A stretch of 64,000 nt of DNA from Tetraselmis striata (taxonomy: Eukaryota > Chlorophyta > Chlorodendrophyceae > Chlorodendrales > Chlorodendraceae): NCBI GenBank assembly GCA_006384855.1, contig VCJN01000654.1, positions 124,001 to 188,000 on the forward strand. The letters run 5' to 3'. This document shows positions 12,913-25,985 of the stretch, piece by piece. Made by a program: the position numbers and the translations under genes. The notes under the pieces are model-generated. The model searched no databases, was not told the origin of the DNA, and worked only from the letters and a program-made list of their open reading frames with translations. The stretch's first letter is position 1. Each line of letters opens with the position of its first letter.

Positions 12913-13640
12913 GTGCGGGATCTACATACACCAAGCTGCAGGAGGATCGCCGGGGAAGAGATGCACACCGGTACCTAGTACACCGATAATGCGAGTGCTG
13001 CCGCACTGCTTGGACATTTGAAATGGCAGGGGTCCGTGTTTGTCGCCTGGTCTGGCATGGTCAAACACAATGGCCAATTTATTTGTAAATCTGAGCTGAC
13101 CGGGCCACCAACAGCAGTCTCTACTATAACTCGAACTAAATGGCGGCCGCAGCTGCGCTATTTGAATAAGCAAACTGCCCGCTGCACCTCATCATTCTGC
13201 TCCTCATTACGTGCCGTTTTTAGCCCTGGAGCTTCCCGGTTGCATATCACACATGCTGCTGCATTGATCGCAACTACACAGCAGCACACACATTGTGGAT
13301 TCATGATGGGCCTTTGGGGTCGTGCGGATGTTGTTTTGTGGGCATTATCAGCGGGTCATGGTTTTGTGGGCGCGTGATGCCCCACATCCGGGGAGCCTTG
13401 GCCGTTGGCTTACATGCCCATGCATGTAAGCATGCCCCCCTGTCCTCCAGGTCATGCCACATGGCGATCGGCAACTCACAAGCTATGAAACAAGGTCGAG
13501 AGCCCTCAGCACTGGCGTCCTAGTGTTGCAGAGCCGATGCCTGCCAGCAGCGCACATGTTTGCCTACGCTGTGGGTGACGCTGCCCCAAGAGTAAATTGG
13601 AGAGAGAATGAGGGGGGAGGGGATTGGGGGGTAGTGTGGC
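12913..13640. other. Intergenic stretch, nothing recognised
   Basis: Short frames only. It contains the 3' flank of the minus-strand MCMBP gene, so part of it should be that gene's 3' untranslated region. No convincing domain or RNA was seen. Confidence 0.4.
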
Positions 13641-13654
13641 AGGGCCACTGGGCC

Positions 13655-16600
13655 TCACACCACCCGCACGCGCTCTTCCCGCTGGTGCTCCATCGCCATC
13701 ACCGCCTTCCACGTCTCCTCACTCATCGCCGTCTCGCCCTTGCTGCCCGCCAGCAGGCGCGCCATCTGCGGCAACGGGAGGGCAGCGGCGCCGATCAGCG
13801 CCCCCTCAGCACTTGGAGTCACAGCGGGCAAGGATTCGGGGCACAGGCGCGCGGCACACCGTCAGCCAGCGGTGGAAGACGGAGGGGTCGATGCTGCTGG
13901 TGGTCTCCTTCTTGTAGGAGCTTATGGACGCCTCCACCAAGGACGCCACCTGCGCAGGATAAGCGGTTCCAGGAGCGCTCAGGGACACACTCACCAACAG
14001 AGGTCTGAGAGAGGTCGGGGCACCGACGTGCCGCCCGGCTCACCTCTTCCGGCAGCTCAAAGTCCATGCGGCGGGCCTGCGCGAGATACTCCCGGATGAG
14101 CGGCAGGTTGCTCACGGCCAGCGCCGCGTCCAGTGCCTCCGCGTGCCCGACGGCGGTGGTGGCATGCAGGGGCACCTGCGTGCCAAGGGACTCCCTGCGG
14201 GGCGCAGCGGGTGGTGGATGCCCGTCAGGGAGGCAGAAGGTGGGGGGGGGGGGGGGGGGGGGGTCTGGGTGGGCGAGGAGGCGGTGGTCTTTCCTGCTCC
14301 CGGGGCAGGACTGGCAACAGTGAAACCCTTGCAGCGTCTCTATGACGGCCGTTTAGGCAGCGATCCAGTTACGAAAAGCACTGGGTAGGCGACGCTCCGT
14401 TATAGTCAACAAACAGATTGCCGAAGCATTCTGCGAGACTAATTGAAGGTTAGTGACGGAATTTCCAACAGTGTTGGATCACCGTCTAAAACACTGCCAT
14501 CAAAATACCCGGCACTGACCACGAAAGGTCCGCCCTACCCGTTTGCGTGTCGGCCCATTTGAGCAATGCGAGTTGGAGCAAGCCCCATCACGGCGGTGGT
14601 GTTTGGGCGGGAGGGGCGGCGCACCGCAACAGGGAGCGCTGGGCGGAGAGGGCGAGGATCGGGATGTCGGTCTTCATGGGCATCTTGTAGTACTGAAAGT
14701 CGTAGTCGATCTCCTGCCCCGTGGCGATTGCCTGGAAGCTCTGTGAGGGAGCAGCAGCGAGCAGGATGCGGTCAGCACGGGGGCCACTCTTTCCTGCGTA
14801 ATGTTATTACATGTTCCTAGCGCGCAGGTGGCAATTGATCGAAACGGCGTCGCCTGGATGACTAAGATGTGCCTGTCAGTTTTCTTTCAAGAAAAGGCAA
14901 ATTATCAACACATCTAACCAAATCTATTATATTCCTAATTGCCGAACTTCCATCCTAATATACTGGTGAGTTCCGCCCCCTCCTCCGGGGCTCTCGCCGT
15001 CGCCCGACCCATCGCCATATACCTAACCGCCATGGCGCGGTCCCTCGAAGCCATCCGGCCCCCTCCCACATTGGAGACGTGCCTCTCATCCTCCAAAGAC
15101 ATGCACAGGCATCAACACGGCACCAACAGCGTCCCATTGTAGAGGGGCGGGGAGGCGCAACTTTGGTAGCAACGAATCTATGGAGACTCTTGTGATTGCG
15201 GCAGCCACAGCCGAACGGCATGAACCCTAAGGGCTCAAGACGGACCGCTCAACGTATGGCAGGCACGGCGGCTGGCCGGCAAGTGCCGACCCACGGCATG
15301 CAGATGGATGGGTGAACGCCGCGGCTGTTGTGCGAGGGGAACCTGCCCCTGCGTCCAGCCGGGCACTGGCCAGGCCACCCCCCTTTCACCCGCCTCTGCG
15401 GCCCTGCGGGGCGCACCTGCAGGTTGAGGATGCCCTGCTCCACCAGCTCCCCCGCCTTCATGCACGACTCGTCCAGCACGCAGTGCGTGCCCGCCGGCAC
15501 CTGCAGCGGCGCGGCGCGCAGCCTGTTTGTGGTGTAGTCCTTGGAGGGGACCATCGGCGTGCGGTTCAGGTGCTGCGAGGGGCAAGGAGGGGCGGGCGAG
15601 GGGCCACATGTTAATGATTGTCAGCGCAATAAAGCCCAAACACATGTGCAGGGAGGGCCGCGTGCTGTCCCATCAAGCACTGCGCACGCGTGGCACAAAG
15701 GGAGAGGGGGGACAAGGGGGGAAGCGCACGTCCACTGTCATGGGTACGCCGACCACGTGCGGCACCAGCTCGTGGAATGCGCGCACCAGCACCGCGCCGG
15801 CGGACGACAGCCCACCCGGCCCGGCGGCGGACATCTCTGGCCAGCCGGTCACGTTGAGGCTGAGCGCGCCCACGTTGACGGTGTCCTGCCGGGCGATCAC
15901 CCTGCGCGGCAGCCGCAAGCGCAGCTCAGCAGAGGGCTCGATGCTGCGGATGTTTGGCGGGCATACCGCATCTGCTGGGCAGTAAGATGGGCCCGCTTGC
16001 GGCGATGGCGGCATTGTCAGGGCAGGCAACGAGAGACGAGAGGTGGGCGGAAGGCGGCAAGGAGGAGGGGTGGGGGGGAGACCTGGAGAGGAGATGCAGC
16101 AGGGTGTACTCTGCGGCGAGGCGGTCATTGCCGAGGACGGCGCTCAGCACGCGGATGGCTTCCTCCCGCACCTGGCTGATGGCTGCGAGTGGCGCTGGGG
16201 GCTTGCCGCTAACCGGCAGTCCGGGCTCCGCCTTTTGCAGGACGAGCGCGTGGATGCGGGGGACCTTGCTAGTGGGCGGGTGCACCGCGAGCTCCTCCTC
16301 GTCCACCATGTCGTCCACGCCTCCGAACTCCGTCTGGGCCAGCTCGGGCGCGCAGCTCAGGACACCGACCACCTCCACCACCTCGTTCAGCAGGATCTTG
16401 GCCGACGCATTGTACACATGCAGGATGCAGTCCTGGCCGCCGGCGCGCGGCGGCGCCAGGGGCGCGGCGCCAGTGGCCGCCGGAGCTCCGCCATTGGCGG
16501 CCTCCTGGCGGACCTGTTTGTGCGGGCCAGAAGCCACCTCCTCGCCGCACTCCATGCCCTCGCCCTCCGCCGTCTGCACCGACATGAGGTCGCTGTCTGA

Positions 16601-17367
16601 GGCGCTCGTATCGTCACGCTGCCGCTTATCGCGCGACTCCCTACCGGGCACAGCGAGGCGCTTGGCAGCGGGCATTGCTGCCGCCTGGAACCACTCCGCC
16701 TCGCCGGGCACGGGCACGCAGTAGAACGGGCGGCGCTCCCACATCTGCGCGCATGCCCACACCCAGGCGGCTCAGCAGGGCTCAGGAGCGGCCATCACAG
16801 CGGGCGGCCGTGGTAACCGGGATTCAAAACGACCTCGTGGCAGCCTGGGGCCCCTGAGTTGGAACTCCTTGTGTGCGGCGGTATAGGTGCCACTGCCAGG
16901 GAGAGGCGGGGCTTGAGAACAAAGAGGTATTGGCCGACAGTCTGATAGATGGAAGTTCCGGTGGACAGCTTTGACAATGACACAGCGGAGAGCGATGGCG
17001 CAGAACACCAAGACAGTTGGCAGCTGCTATTCGCTTTCAATATCCGGAGGCTTCGCCCGGCGCAGAGGATGGCGCACGCGATACTCTTCCGCTGGGCCAG
17101 GGAGGATGGTCGGTCTGGGCGGGTTAGAGCTGGGCGGTTCGAGAGATCAGGGGCGCGCACCACCGTCTCCGCGGCTTCGCTGGGCCCCTGCGTCAGGAAG
17201 TCCTGGTACTGGCACGTCTGCCAGCTCGCGCCAGGCTCCTTGAAAGCGCCGATGAACAGCTCAGGGTTGAACATGTCCTGCACCTGTGGGCCGATTAGCA
17301 GCGCCTCGTACTCGTCAATGCAAACGCGCCTGCGATAGGTCGAGCGGCAAGGCGAAGGTGTGTGTGT

Positions 17368-17402
<35 letters not shown>

Positions 17403-17545
17403 CGCACCATGCCGCGGAAGCGCACGAGGCTGTTGTTTGGGATCAAGTTGATGTCGTCAACGTTGAACATCGGAATCTGCGCGCCGCGGGCCGCAGTGAG
17501 TAAACCTGATAGCAGGTGACGGAGGGAGAAGGGCCAGACTGCAAG

Positions 17546-17579
<34 letters not shown>

Positions 17580-17786
17580 GCGGGGGTAGTCGATAAGCGC
17601 CTATGAAGGTCCGTAGGGTCGCACCTGCTCCGCGATCGCGGGTTCCCGCAGCGCCGCGCGGAAGTACTCCTCCACGCCACGGTCGGCGCCGTCGGCCGGC
17701 GGCTCGCTACCGGCGTGCGCGGCCTGGAACAGCGCACGCACGGCGCCCAGCGGGTCGAGCACGCAGTCCTGCGAAAGTGCGGCCAT
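13655..17786 (-). CDS. MCMBP: MCM complex-binding protein (MCMBP / ETG1), 10 exons
   Basis: MCMBP binds the MCM2-7 helicase. It helps unload it from chromatin late in S phase and supports sister cohesion (ETG1 in plants). Exons, 5' to 3' on the minus strand: 17786-17625, 17476-17408, 17283-17161, 16744-16083, 15943-15730, 15572-15417, 14740-14625, 14194-14044, 13949-13860 and 13765-13655. These sum to 1854 nt (617 residues plus stop), and all phases agree with GT-AG introns. Human MCMBP has 642 residues. Diagnostic segments in order: QDCVLDPLGAVRALFQAA at the start; NNSLVRFRGM then VQDMFNPELFIGAFKE; WERRPFYCVPVPGE; LNEVVEVVGVLS; PPTSKVPRIHALVL; VPSKDYTTNRL; and IDYDFQYYKMPM. The 17161 donor could instead lie 3 nt upstream. 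Three introns hold long C runs on the sense strand. Identification is firm; expression is unseen. Confidence 0.95.
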
Positions 17787-20500
17787 GATGCCTGCTGCAC
17801 GAGTGGGGAGGGCGGCGCGGCGGCGGTACGTACGACTAGTGCGCGGGCGAGCTAGCAAGAGTTATAGCGAAGGCTATTTCGAGCGCTCGAGGGAGGCGCG
17901 GCGAGGCTGGGCGGGGGCGGGAGCTGCGCGGCAGCGGACCGCGGATCGCCACTATGCACGGCCAGGGATGGCGGACTGTAAGGTCGGATTGCAGTCGGTT
18001 GGGGCTACTCGCTGTGTAGGTCGGCTTGACGGGTGGGCGCGGCGGCGTTTTTGCGGCTGCTGCGCGACACTCAACACGGCATTATTGTGACCTTGCTGCC
18101 CGCCCCTTCGCGGCTCGCTGTCGTCAGAGACAACGCCTGGGCGCGGAGGCGGCAAAATTCAAAATACGCTGGGGACGAGAGTGCGTGATGGCTGGCGGTC
18201 CAGCACTCCATCAGTCGTAGCGACTAGGATTAGTACCTCGTAGCAGGCACTGGGTGCGGCGCGCGCGGAGTCGTAGTCATCGTGCGTCGCGCGATGACTG
18301 CTACCCTGTATCTATTCTCGTACTTTTGCCGAGTGTGAACAATGTGCACAATATACAAATAAATTCAAATTTCGCGCGCCACCACTATACGACTACAACA
18401 AGTACCGTACCGCCGCTGCCCGCGCCCGGCGGCCGCCTCGCTGCGCTGCTTGCCAACCCCAGCATTTCCCTTTGTACAAAACCCATATAGATCGTTCATC
18501 GTGCCGGCTATCAGGTCTAATGGGGATAAAGTCCAATCCCAATCCTAAGATGTTAAATGACCGTTGTGAGCAAGGCAACACCTACCGCATACAACAGCCT
18601 GCGGCATAATGTTCTAAACTAGTTTATTTTATAGGGTTTTCTCCTTTCCCCAACCGCTTTCTAGGTGCAGGTGTTGCTAGAGCGGTAGGGGTTACTAGTT
18701 CACCCGTCGATGTACATCCGTCGATGTGCAACACGAGCATGCATTAAAGCAGCCGTCCTAACAGTCGAGCATGAGCATGCCATCTATTTTGGCTGTGTTC
18801 CCCAGATACTAAAATGATTATTAATGATTAAATGCCATGTAACGTGTTGCGGGCATTCAAGGTAAAATGTTGTTAAAAGACCTCACTCGGCTCGCCATTC
18901 GAGTGTGATATTTACGTCCGTACGTCCGTGCGTTATCATCGTGACCGTCAGTAGGAGAAGAACTACCCGCCGCCGAGCCGCGATACTCGAGTCGTTTCAT
19001 TTATATATGGATCGCCACCCGGGGGTCACGCCATGGTCATAATATCGTGGTAGCGACTATCTTGAAGGCCCGCCCTGAGCGATCATCATGATATAACGGC
19101 TAACTGTAGGGTATCGGTATCGGCACATTACTTGCGCTCGCCGCAGCCCGCGTAATGGGTTGCTTACGCGACGCGCCCGGAACAGTCAGTTGACCATCAC
19201 TACCCAGCCCACGCCCGCCGGTCGTGGGCGGGACCGTACACGGTCCGTCCGGTCACTCAAGGCCCGTCACAACTAACGTCTCGAGGACACTGAAGCCTGC
19301 CGCCACGGTTGTTGTCGCCACCATCCATGCGGAGCACGGCCAGAGTTTGTTGGGCGAGCGCGGGCAAGTCACAGTGCACACTCGACCTTCTGCCTAACCG
19401 CGACCCTCCTCCCCTCGATGTCCAAGTGATCCCTAGACCATATCCGGCACGCATCATAGTCATACTTCAGAATACGGAAGTATAGAATCATATCAAAGTT
19501 GCTGCCGGTCAGAATATGTGTTCACCCCTTGTGTGACATGTGGTGTGTGCACATATATTGCAATTCGGAGGTGCACCATGACTAGTTCTTGGCGATGCGT
19601 GCGCTGTGCCGCTGAGCGCCTCAACGACCTACCCCCGCACACGGCCGATGCACGGCCTGCGACACCGCCCCAAGTGTCCGGACCGCCCCGAGCGACGAGC
19701 TGGCGTGCAGAGCGGAGCTGGCCTACGTGATTAATCGGAAGCTGAGGGCGACGACGAGGGCGATTGGAGTGACGCGGCCAGTAGACGGTGCCAATGCTCT
19801 ACTCCCTCCACAAGACCTTGGCAGAGGACTCCAGGCGGAAGCACTTATCTACACGGAAGATCCCAAGTAGTAGCCGCACTGCCTTGTGGACTGATGATTT
19901 TTCAGCCGTAGAGGACATGTGCTAGTTCCAAAGGTTATATAGGGGCGAGGGGAAGCCACAAGCTTGGTGCTGGAATATAAAACGCTTCTCTAGGGGTGAC
20001 ATGGCTATCCATGTATACCGCCAGCGAAGTTAATCTTGGTTGAGCGGCAACTTAGTGGTGTGGGTGAGCATCCTGCGATGTGCGTTAGGCAGGAAGTTAT
20101 CATTATGCTCAGTGTAGTCTCTCTGAAGTACGAGAGAGGTGCAAAGATAGAGCTTCCGCATGCTTGCCCTGGTGTGGACGACAAGTTGCATCGGCGTGAA
20201 CCACCAAGCAACATACGCGAATGCGAAAGAAAGAAAACCATTTCATGCACCATGTCCAACAAAGGGTCAGGAATATGAGAGACATTTGTCAGTTAGTTTT
20301 TGACCGTTATGTAGGCATAGCTTGTGCCGTGGCACATGACGGGACTGGCTTGTAGTTCATTTGCTTTACCTCTCATCGCTCGGTCTCTGCGACTGCATCG
20401 TTGCAATCTTGTGTGCGGCACTATGCATCGGATAGTATGGAATGGGATCATGTTTGCATTTCGTGGATTTGCTGCAAACTTGTATTGAATGAAAATCTAG
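17787..20500. other. MCMBP upstream region and gene-poor stretch
   Basis: The first few hundred bases must include the MCMBP promoter. A gtagcgacta-like motif lies at about 18218-18227 and a ctcgtactttt motif at about 18317; related motifs occur between other genes here. Beyond about 18.4 kb I see only short frames without recognisable motifs. Confidence 0.4.
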
Positions 20501-20512
20501 ATGTCTGCTTGC

Positions 20513-22700
20513 TTACCGCATCTTGACTGCTGCCTCCTCCCATAGTTGCGGATCGTTGCCGCCCACCTTGGCAGCCCACGCCACTGCCATGGCTGCGTAG
20601 TCGTACCACAACTCCAATGACTGAGGATGCTTGGCTGGATTGTCCCCGTACACTGCATCAATGCACTCATCGATTCTGTCCAGCACTGCCCCCATCCAAG
20701 GCCCGTAAGACTTGGGCGCTACCTCCTTCTTCAGCTGGCATGTGCGCGGCGAAGAATGCTGATACCTGCGTGCAAAGTGTCGGCAACCTCGCCCTTGTGT
20801 TCCGCATGGAAGCCGGGCGCCTTCAAGTAGTAATGCTCCCACTGCATGAGCGCGCATGAAGTCTCCGATGGCCTCCATAGTGTCAAGGGGACCATGCTCA
20901 CCGTGGTAAGTGATCAGCTTGCTACATAGAGGGGATGCGTAATTGTACGGGGCTGTGATCCCATACTTATTGCCATATCTGTGGGTGAACTGCATTGGTT
21001 CCAAGAGCTTGCGTAATTTTGGCACTGACTTGTCTCCCACAATCTCCAGCTCTGATACAGTGTACAACGAGATCAATAGCGAGCTGCTCGGCATGATCAA
21101 CAAACGAGTAAGCGACGTCAGCGGGCAAGGAGACATGCATGGCCACCGTGCCGAGTCACACGGCGTTGCCTGGACATGAGGCACCGATGCGCAACCGTGA
21201 GTTGCACGCTGTTAGCAATGGGGTCGATGCTGTGCAACTCGAAGAAAGTGTTAATTGCCGAGATGAGGCAGGGCTGTCCTTAGCAGCAATGAGGTCGACG
21301 TTGTGCAACTCGAAGAAAGTGTTCATTGCCGAGATGAGTCAAGGCTGCAACGACTTCGCCCCGATGGTACCCTGCTCGCCGATCCATGCGATGTTGTTGT
21401 TGTCACCACCATTGGGCTGATGTTCTCCGAGTCCTGGCAGAACTCGGCGAGCAGAACTCTGATCGGAGAGGGAGCCAGGTGAGCCAGAAGGTCAAAGTCT
21501 CGATGTCCTAGCAAGTCGGCGCAGAAAGCCTCGTGTAGGCGAGCGTCATGTGTCACGGCGGGGCGGGGTCGTAGTCGGCTCGTCAATCACGAAAGTGCGA
21601 CGTTTGACAAAAACATGCTTGGGCAACTTGAAAATATACTCAGCGGCATCCGATATGTCGTCGGGCAACGGCAGTGGCGTCCACTGCAATTGTTGGAAGC
21701 GTTAGACACGGTATATGGTTTGCGGGGCAAGGTCGTAACGGTAGGAGGGCCGCCCCGCACGCCCGTCCCGGTCGCACCGCGCCTCGCTCGCGTAACGTAT
21801 GTGCGCGAATAAAGGTCGTTGCGGATAGCAAGTTGTAACCCGGAGAGTAACAACCGAAGGACGATGTGTACAAATGGTACGGGAGGCGGGTTGTTGAACC
21901 GTCATGTGAAGGTGTGTGGATGGTTCAGCCGAACTCGGCTGATGATGCATGGAGCGCCACATCGAGGAAGATCTATACGGAGGGGGGGAGGGTTTGAAGT
22001 CTGTGCGGAGGGGAAGTCCGTGCGGACACGGGACGCACATCAGCCCGCCGTTGAGCCGCCATGGTACGATGTGCGGGGTCACCGAAAGGTGACATCGCAG
22101 AGCGCTGGCAGCTCCGACGATAGGCGCTCCCACCATCACTCGCGCTTACCTTCGCGCCCACGCTCGCGGCCGCCGTGCTGGCGTCCACGCCCGCGCCCAC
22201 ACCGACGCCCTGCCATCGTAGCCCGCATCAGCGATGTAGCAATCGCCTCTTCGTCGCTGCTCCTGACCGTCGCCTCGAAGATACATCGCTCGTAGTCAAG
22301 CATCATGTCGCCGAAGACGGCGGAATCGAGGTGCTATGAGGCGGGCTGAAAATTTTGAGCGCTCAGCACATCCAGAACTCCCTGGTCTCAATAATTACTT
22401 TCGGTATCGTTCAACCCCCGGTGCTGGAAGGCTACTGTATAGAACCGGAACCCCTTGCCGATGGCCTCGGCATAGTTGCGCGCACGCGTGAGGTAGGGCG
22501 CGAGGTCTTGATTCGCGAATGGGACGTAGCGCAGTAGCTCGACGAGAGCCACCAAATAGCAGAGGTGTGAGCTCCGAAGCACGGCATCCAAGCTCCGAAG
22601 ACACTCCTCGTGGGCCGGCAAACGCCGGCCATCCTGCTTGAGGTAGTCGTTGGTGAAGTCGGACGTAGTGGGTACAAACCGGGCACCTGGCTCACTAGTC
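20513..22700 (-). pseudogene. Decayed gag-like mobile-element coding, minus strand
   Basis: The family is not recognised. Reading 22700 down to 20513 gives protein-like segments in changing frames: about 22690-22400 (LPAHEECLRSLDAVLRSSHL, then YLTRARNYAEAIGKGFRFY); about 22310-22150 (SAVFGDMMLDYERCIFEA, then a Gly-Arg-rich stretch such as GRRCGRGRGRQHGGRERGR); about 21590-21430 (HDARLHEAFCADLLGHRDFD); and an open frame at 21184-20513 (223 codons, with GNKYGITAPYNYASPLCSKL and SYGPWMGAVLDRIDECIDA). A Gly-Arg-rich tail after an alpha-helical domain is common in retroelement gag proteins. Frame changes may be introns or decay. A 63-bp unit is duplicated inside at 21214-21347. Confidence 0.4.
21214..21347. 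repeat. Tandem duplication of a 63-bp unit
   Basis: Units at 21214-21276 and 21285-21347, period 71. The shared core is gtgcaactcgaagaaagtgt followed by attgccgagatgag; about five substitutions separate them. On the minus strand both encode versions of LISAINTFFELHSID-like sequence. Confidence 0.85.
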
Positions 22701-23797
22701 GAACGTCCTCGTAACCATGCTTTGCTCTGAGAAGGAGCTACGTCACCGCGACGTAAGCATCTTCAGCACTCCCGAGTTGTGAACCGACATGGTCGTTGTG
22801 GGCTGGCTCTAGCAAGGCGGGGCGCATAGCGGCTCATCCCCCGGAAGCTGCCGGTTGCCCCGCGACGTGATGCGTAGATTCGGAACATGTGCCCCGTCTT
22901 CTCCGCCATGGTCGCGATCACGAGCCGTTTGTTGGGCCAACGACGCAGAAAGCCCCAAGAACGATGCCGCGGACTACTGAGACCGCATGTCCGCATGAGG
23001 CGATTAGAGTGTCGTCTCGGCGACAGGTTATAGCTTCTCCATATGACATGGTATCGCCAGGATGACGACCGTGCGGACGAGAATATCACACCAGAGTGGT
23101 GATTGAGTCTAGTGCAGGCATGAAACAACATGTGATATATATTTACCCGCATGTCATCTGGTGCGTGCGGGACAATTTATGATTGTTGTGTGGAAGTAGC
23201 ACAACGAAACTCGAAGATGGCATGATTGCTTAGCTTTAGTTACAGTTGCTTATTTTCTAACTTGCTTTTTTACCGCACACGACGAAGTAAGAGGTCACAG
23301 CAACGGGTGAACTAGCCACCCGTATTGCTGAAGTAGTACACGCAGCTAGAAAGGGGCTGGGGGAGGGAGCAGGAACCCCCATACAATATATTTACATGGG
23401 CTACGTGCAGAAGGCGAGCCGGAAACCCCATCTAATAAACTACTAGTTTACTGGAACATAACCCCGGACTGCCGTCGCACGATCGCCACGCCCGTTCCTG
23501 GTGGTAGACCTACAGCGCGCGTGATTGTAATTACTGGTGCGCGCGACGCGCGCTTCTCCGCTGGGACGCCGTTAATCCGCATTTCCGTCGCGTGCCCCAG
23601 TATCTGCACTGCAGAATCCGAGCGTCCATCCGCCTGCTCATGCACTTCGCCTGGCCTCGTCGACAATAGATAATTTTGAAGAGACGACGCGCTGTCGAGC
23701 TGTCGTCCTCGCCCGAGCTGCGCGACATACTGTGGCGGATGATGATGCGAGCAGACGTGCCGGTGTTTGGCTCCTGAGAACCTCTGTACCCCCCCCC

Positions 23798-25985
23798 ATG
23801 GACGATGCTGAGTACCAAGGTAGGAACCTCTTGTGTGAATTACAAACCTCTTGTACATGCAGGAACCTCTTGTACAAGCAGCGGGTCGTCAGGGTTGGAT
23901 GATGGCCAAGGCGCCATGGAGTGGGCTGGTGCTGCGACGCATGCTGCACCGGCCGGAACCTTGGGCATGGTGTTGCCGGGGAGCTGTATGTGCATGTGTG
24001 GGTGTGGGTGTGACTAAGGTAGGGGTGGGCGGCGGGTGCCTTCTGACCTGTCCATCCTCGCTGGGTGTTATGATCAGATAACCTGCAGCAGCAAGAGGAG
24101 GAGCTGGATGCGCTGACAGCAATATACGGCGATGACTGCCAAGTTTGGATCCCCGAGCGCCGATGCGAGGTGTGCCCAGCGGGAGAACCATCGGAACAGC
24201 ATCCGGTGGTTCGGATGAACGGCATGAGGAGCCACATTTATCATTTAGCGGTGAAGCTACATTATCCATTTAGGGCGCATCGCTGCCGGCGGATCGATCC
24301 ATCTGACATTGCCGTCTCACCTGTACCTTCCTAGATCTGGCTGCCAAGCCGGGAGGCGTCCCCATGCATTGTGCTGCGCGCCAAACTGCCCTCCGGCTAC
24401 CCGTCGCAGGAGGTTCCACAGGTCGAGCTAGAGGTGCGTTGCGGGGCAGAGGCCGGGCTGCTTGTGTTCAGGGTGGCTCAGGACACTTCATGCGGCGACG
24501 CTGCGTGGGCTGCGGTGTCGCAGTCGTCGCTGATGGGTGTGGCCATGCGCGTGTAGGCCCGCCACCTGGATGAGGACCTGCGGCGCTGGATGATGCAGAG
24601 AGTAGGCGAGGAGATGCAGCCTGGGGGGATTGTACTCTTTGCTGTTGCAGAATGGATAAAGGTCCGCCGACTGTCACACCCGTGGGTGTCCGCTGCCACG
24701 CCACGAGTATCGTTTGTCATTATGTCCACTGACCGAGGCGGCGTGGGCGCGATCTCCAGGATCAGGAGGTCCTGTTCCAATCTCAAGACCCGCGTCAGCA
24801 TGTCGAGACTGAGAGGCACACACATGAAGCTGCTGACGAGCTGGAAGCAGCGACTCTGGAGGCTGAACTGCAGGGCGTTTCGGTGGGCGCTCTGACACGC
24901 CCCCTCGTGTGCTTGTCTATTCGTCGAGGGTGCACCGTGAGCAGTGTATGCCAGATGCACGGTGCTGCTGCGCATGCCAGGCGTTGAATTGCTCGGTGCC
25001 ATGAGGAGTTGAAACGTAGCGATCATTTTGGCACCCGCTCTTCTCGATTCTCTCGTGTGTATGCCGCGCAGATATCGGGACCAGACATAGTCACTGGCCC
25101 GCCTTTCATGGAAAAGAAGTCCACGTTCCAGGTGGGTGTTGTCCTTTCTCACAATGTGGCACAGCTAAGGACAGCTGTAAGAACGACCGCAAAGGTGAAC
25201 AGCATGCCGGATGTCGACTCAATCGCGTTTTTGGGGGCTGACCCCTGCACTGCAGGGGCATGTGGCCACAGTTCACAGCGCAGCAGAGGTTGAGCAGGTC
25301 ATGGAGACCCTCTTAAGGAACAACAAGGTAGGGAAGCTTGCAGATGTTGCATGAAGGGGCGCATGTCGGCATGGGGAGACGCAGCCCGTGCTAAGGCTAA
25401 CTACAACAATGGCATGCTGCGAACGTACCGCAGGTTCGAAACGCGACACATAACATTATGGCGTACCGAATACATTGCCCCGATCGCGGCACGTTGTTGC
25501 AGGTAGCGGCCGCGCCATATGCTTGCCTGGCCATTCCACGCTCATGCGCGCGCCAGAGATGTTCGGGACGAATGTGTGTTCTGGCAGCAGCCCTTGATGT
25601 TGTGCTGCTGGCGGTGATGTCCTCAGGATCATGACGAAGACGGTGAAAATGCTGCAGGCGGCCGTCTTCTGAACCTGCTGCAGGTGTGTCTGTGTGTGTG
25701 CGTATGTGTGTCCCGCACCCGAGGCCTGACCAAACACTCTGCCAAAGCTTGGCCTAGCATTTCGCTGATTGGCGGTGCCCTTCGGATGCGCAGATTGTGG
25801 ATGCCCGAGACGTCATTGTCATCGTGAGCAGATGGTACGGTGGCGTGAAGTTGGGACCGTCCCGATTCACCATCATCAACAATGTCGCTCGAGAATTGCT
25901 TGTGGCAGAGGGGTACGTACCGGGGGCAAAAGACGCAAGTGAGGGCACCAAGTCTGGCAAGGGTGCGTCGGGAAAGAGGCGTTGA
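23798..25985 (+). CDS. IMPACT: IMPACT / YIH1 family regulator of GCN2, 10 exons
   Basis: IMPACT and yeast Yih1 bind GCN1 and hold back GCN2, the eIF2-alpha kinase of amino-acid stress. Exons: 23798-23819, 24078-24169, 24335-24433, 24557-24661, 24760-24882, 25072-25131, 25256-25327, 25434-25502, 25627-25683 and 25794-25985. Total 891 nt (296 residues plus stop), every junction in phase with GT-AG introns; human IMPACT has 320 residues. The N-terminal RWD domain (about 10-106) opens with EEELDALTAIYGDD and has LPSGYPSQEVP. A charged linker (107-147) follows. The C-terminal UPF0029/YigZ domain has VTGPPFMEKKSTFQ, NATHNIMAYRI, DEDGENAAGGRLL and IVIVSRWYGGVKLGP. The tail is Lys/Gly-rich. The 22-nt first exon is the weakest part; its ATG follows a run of C and gives MDDAEYQ. 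The end converges on BRCC36, about 590 bp away. Confidence 0.94.

Noticed and set aside
15926..16762. A 278-codon minus-strand frame taken as a complete protein
   Set aside because: It is the large fourth exon of MCMBP with intron sequence at both ends; the ten-exon model explains it.
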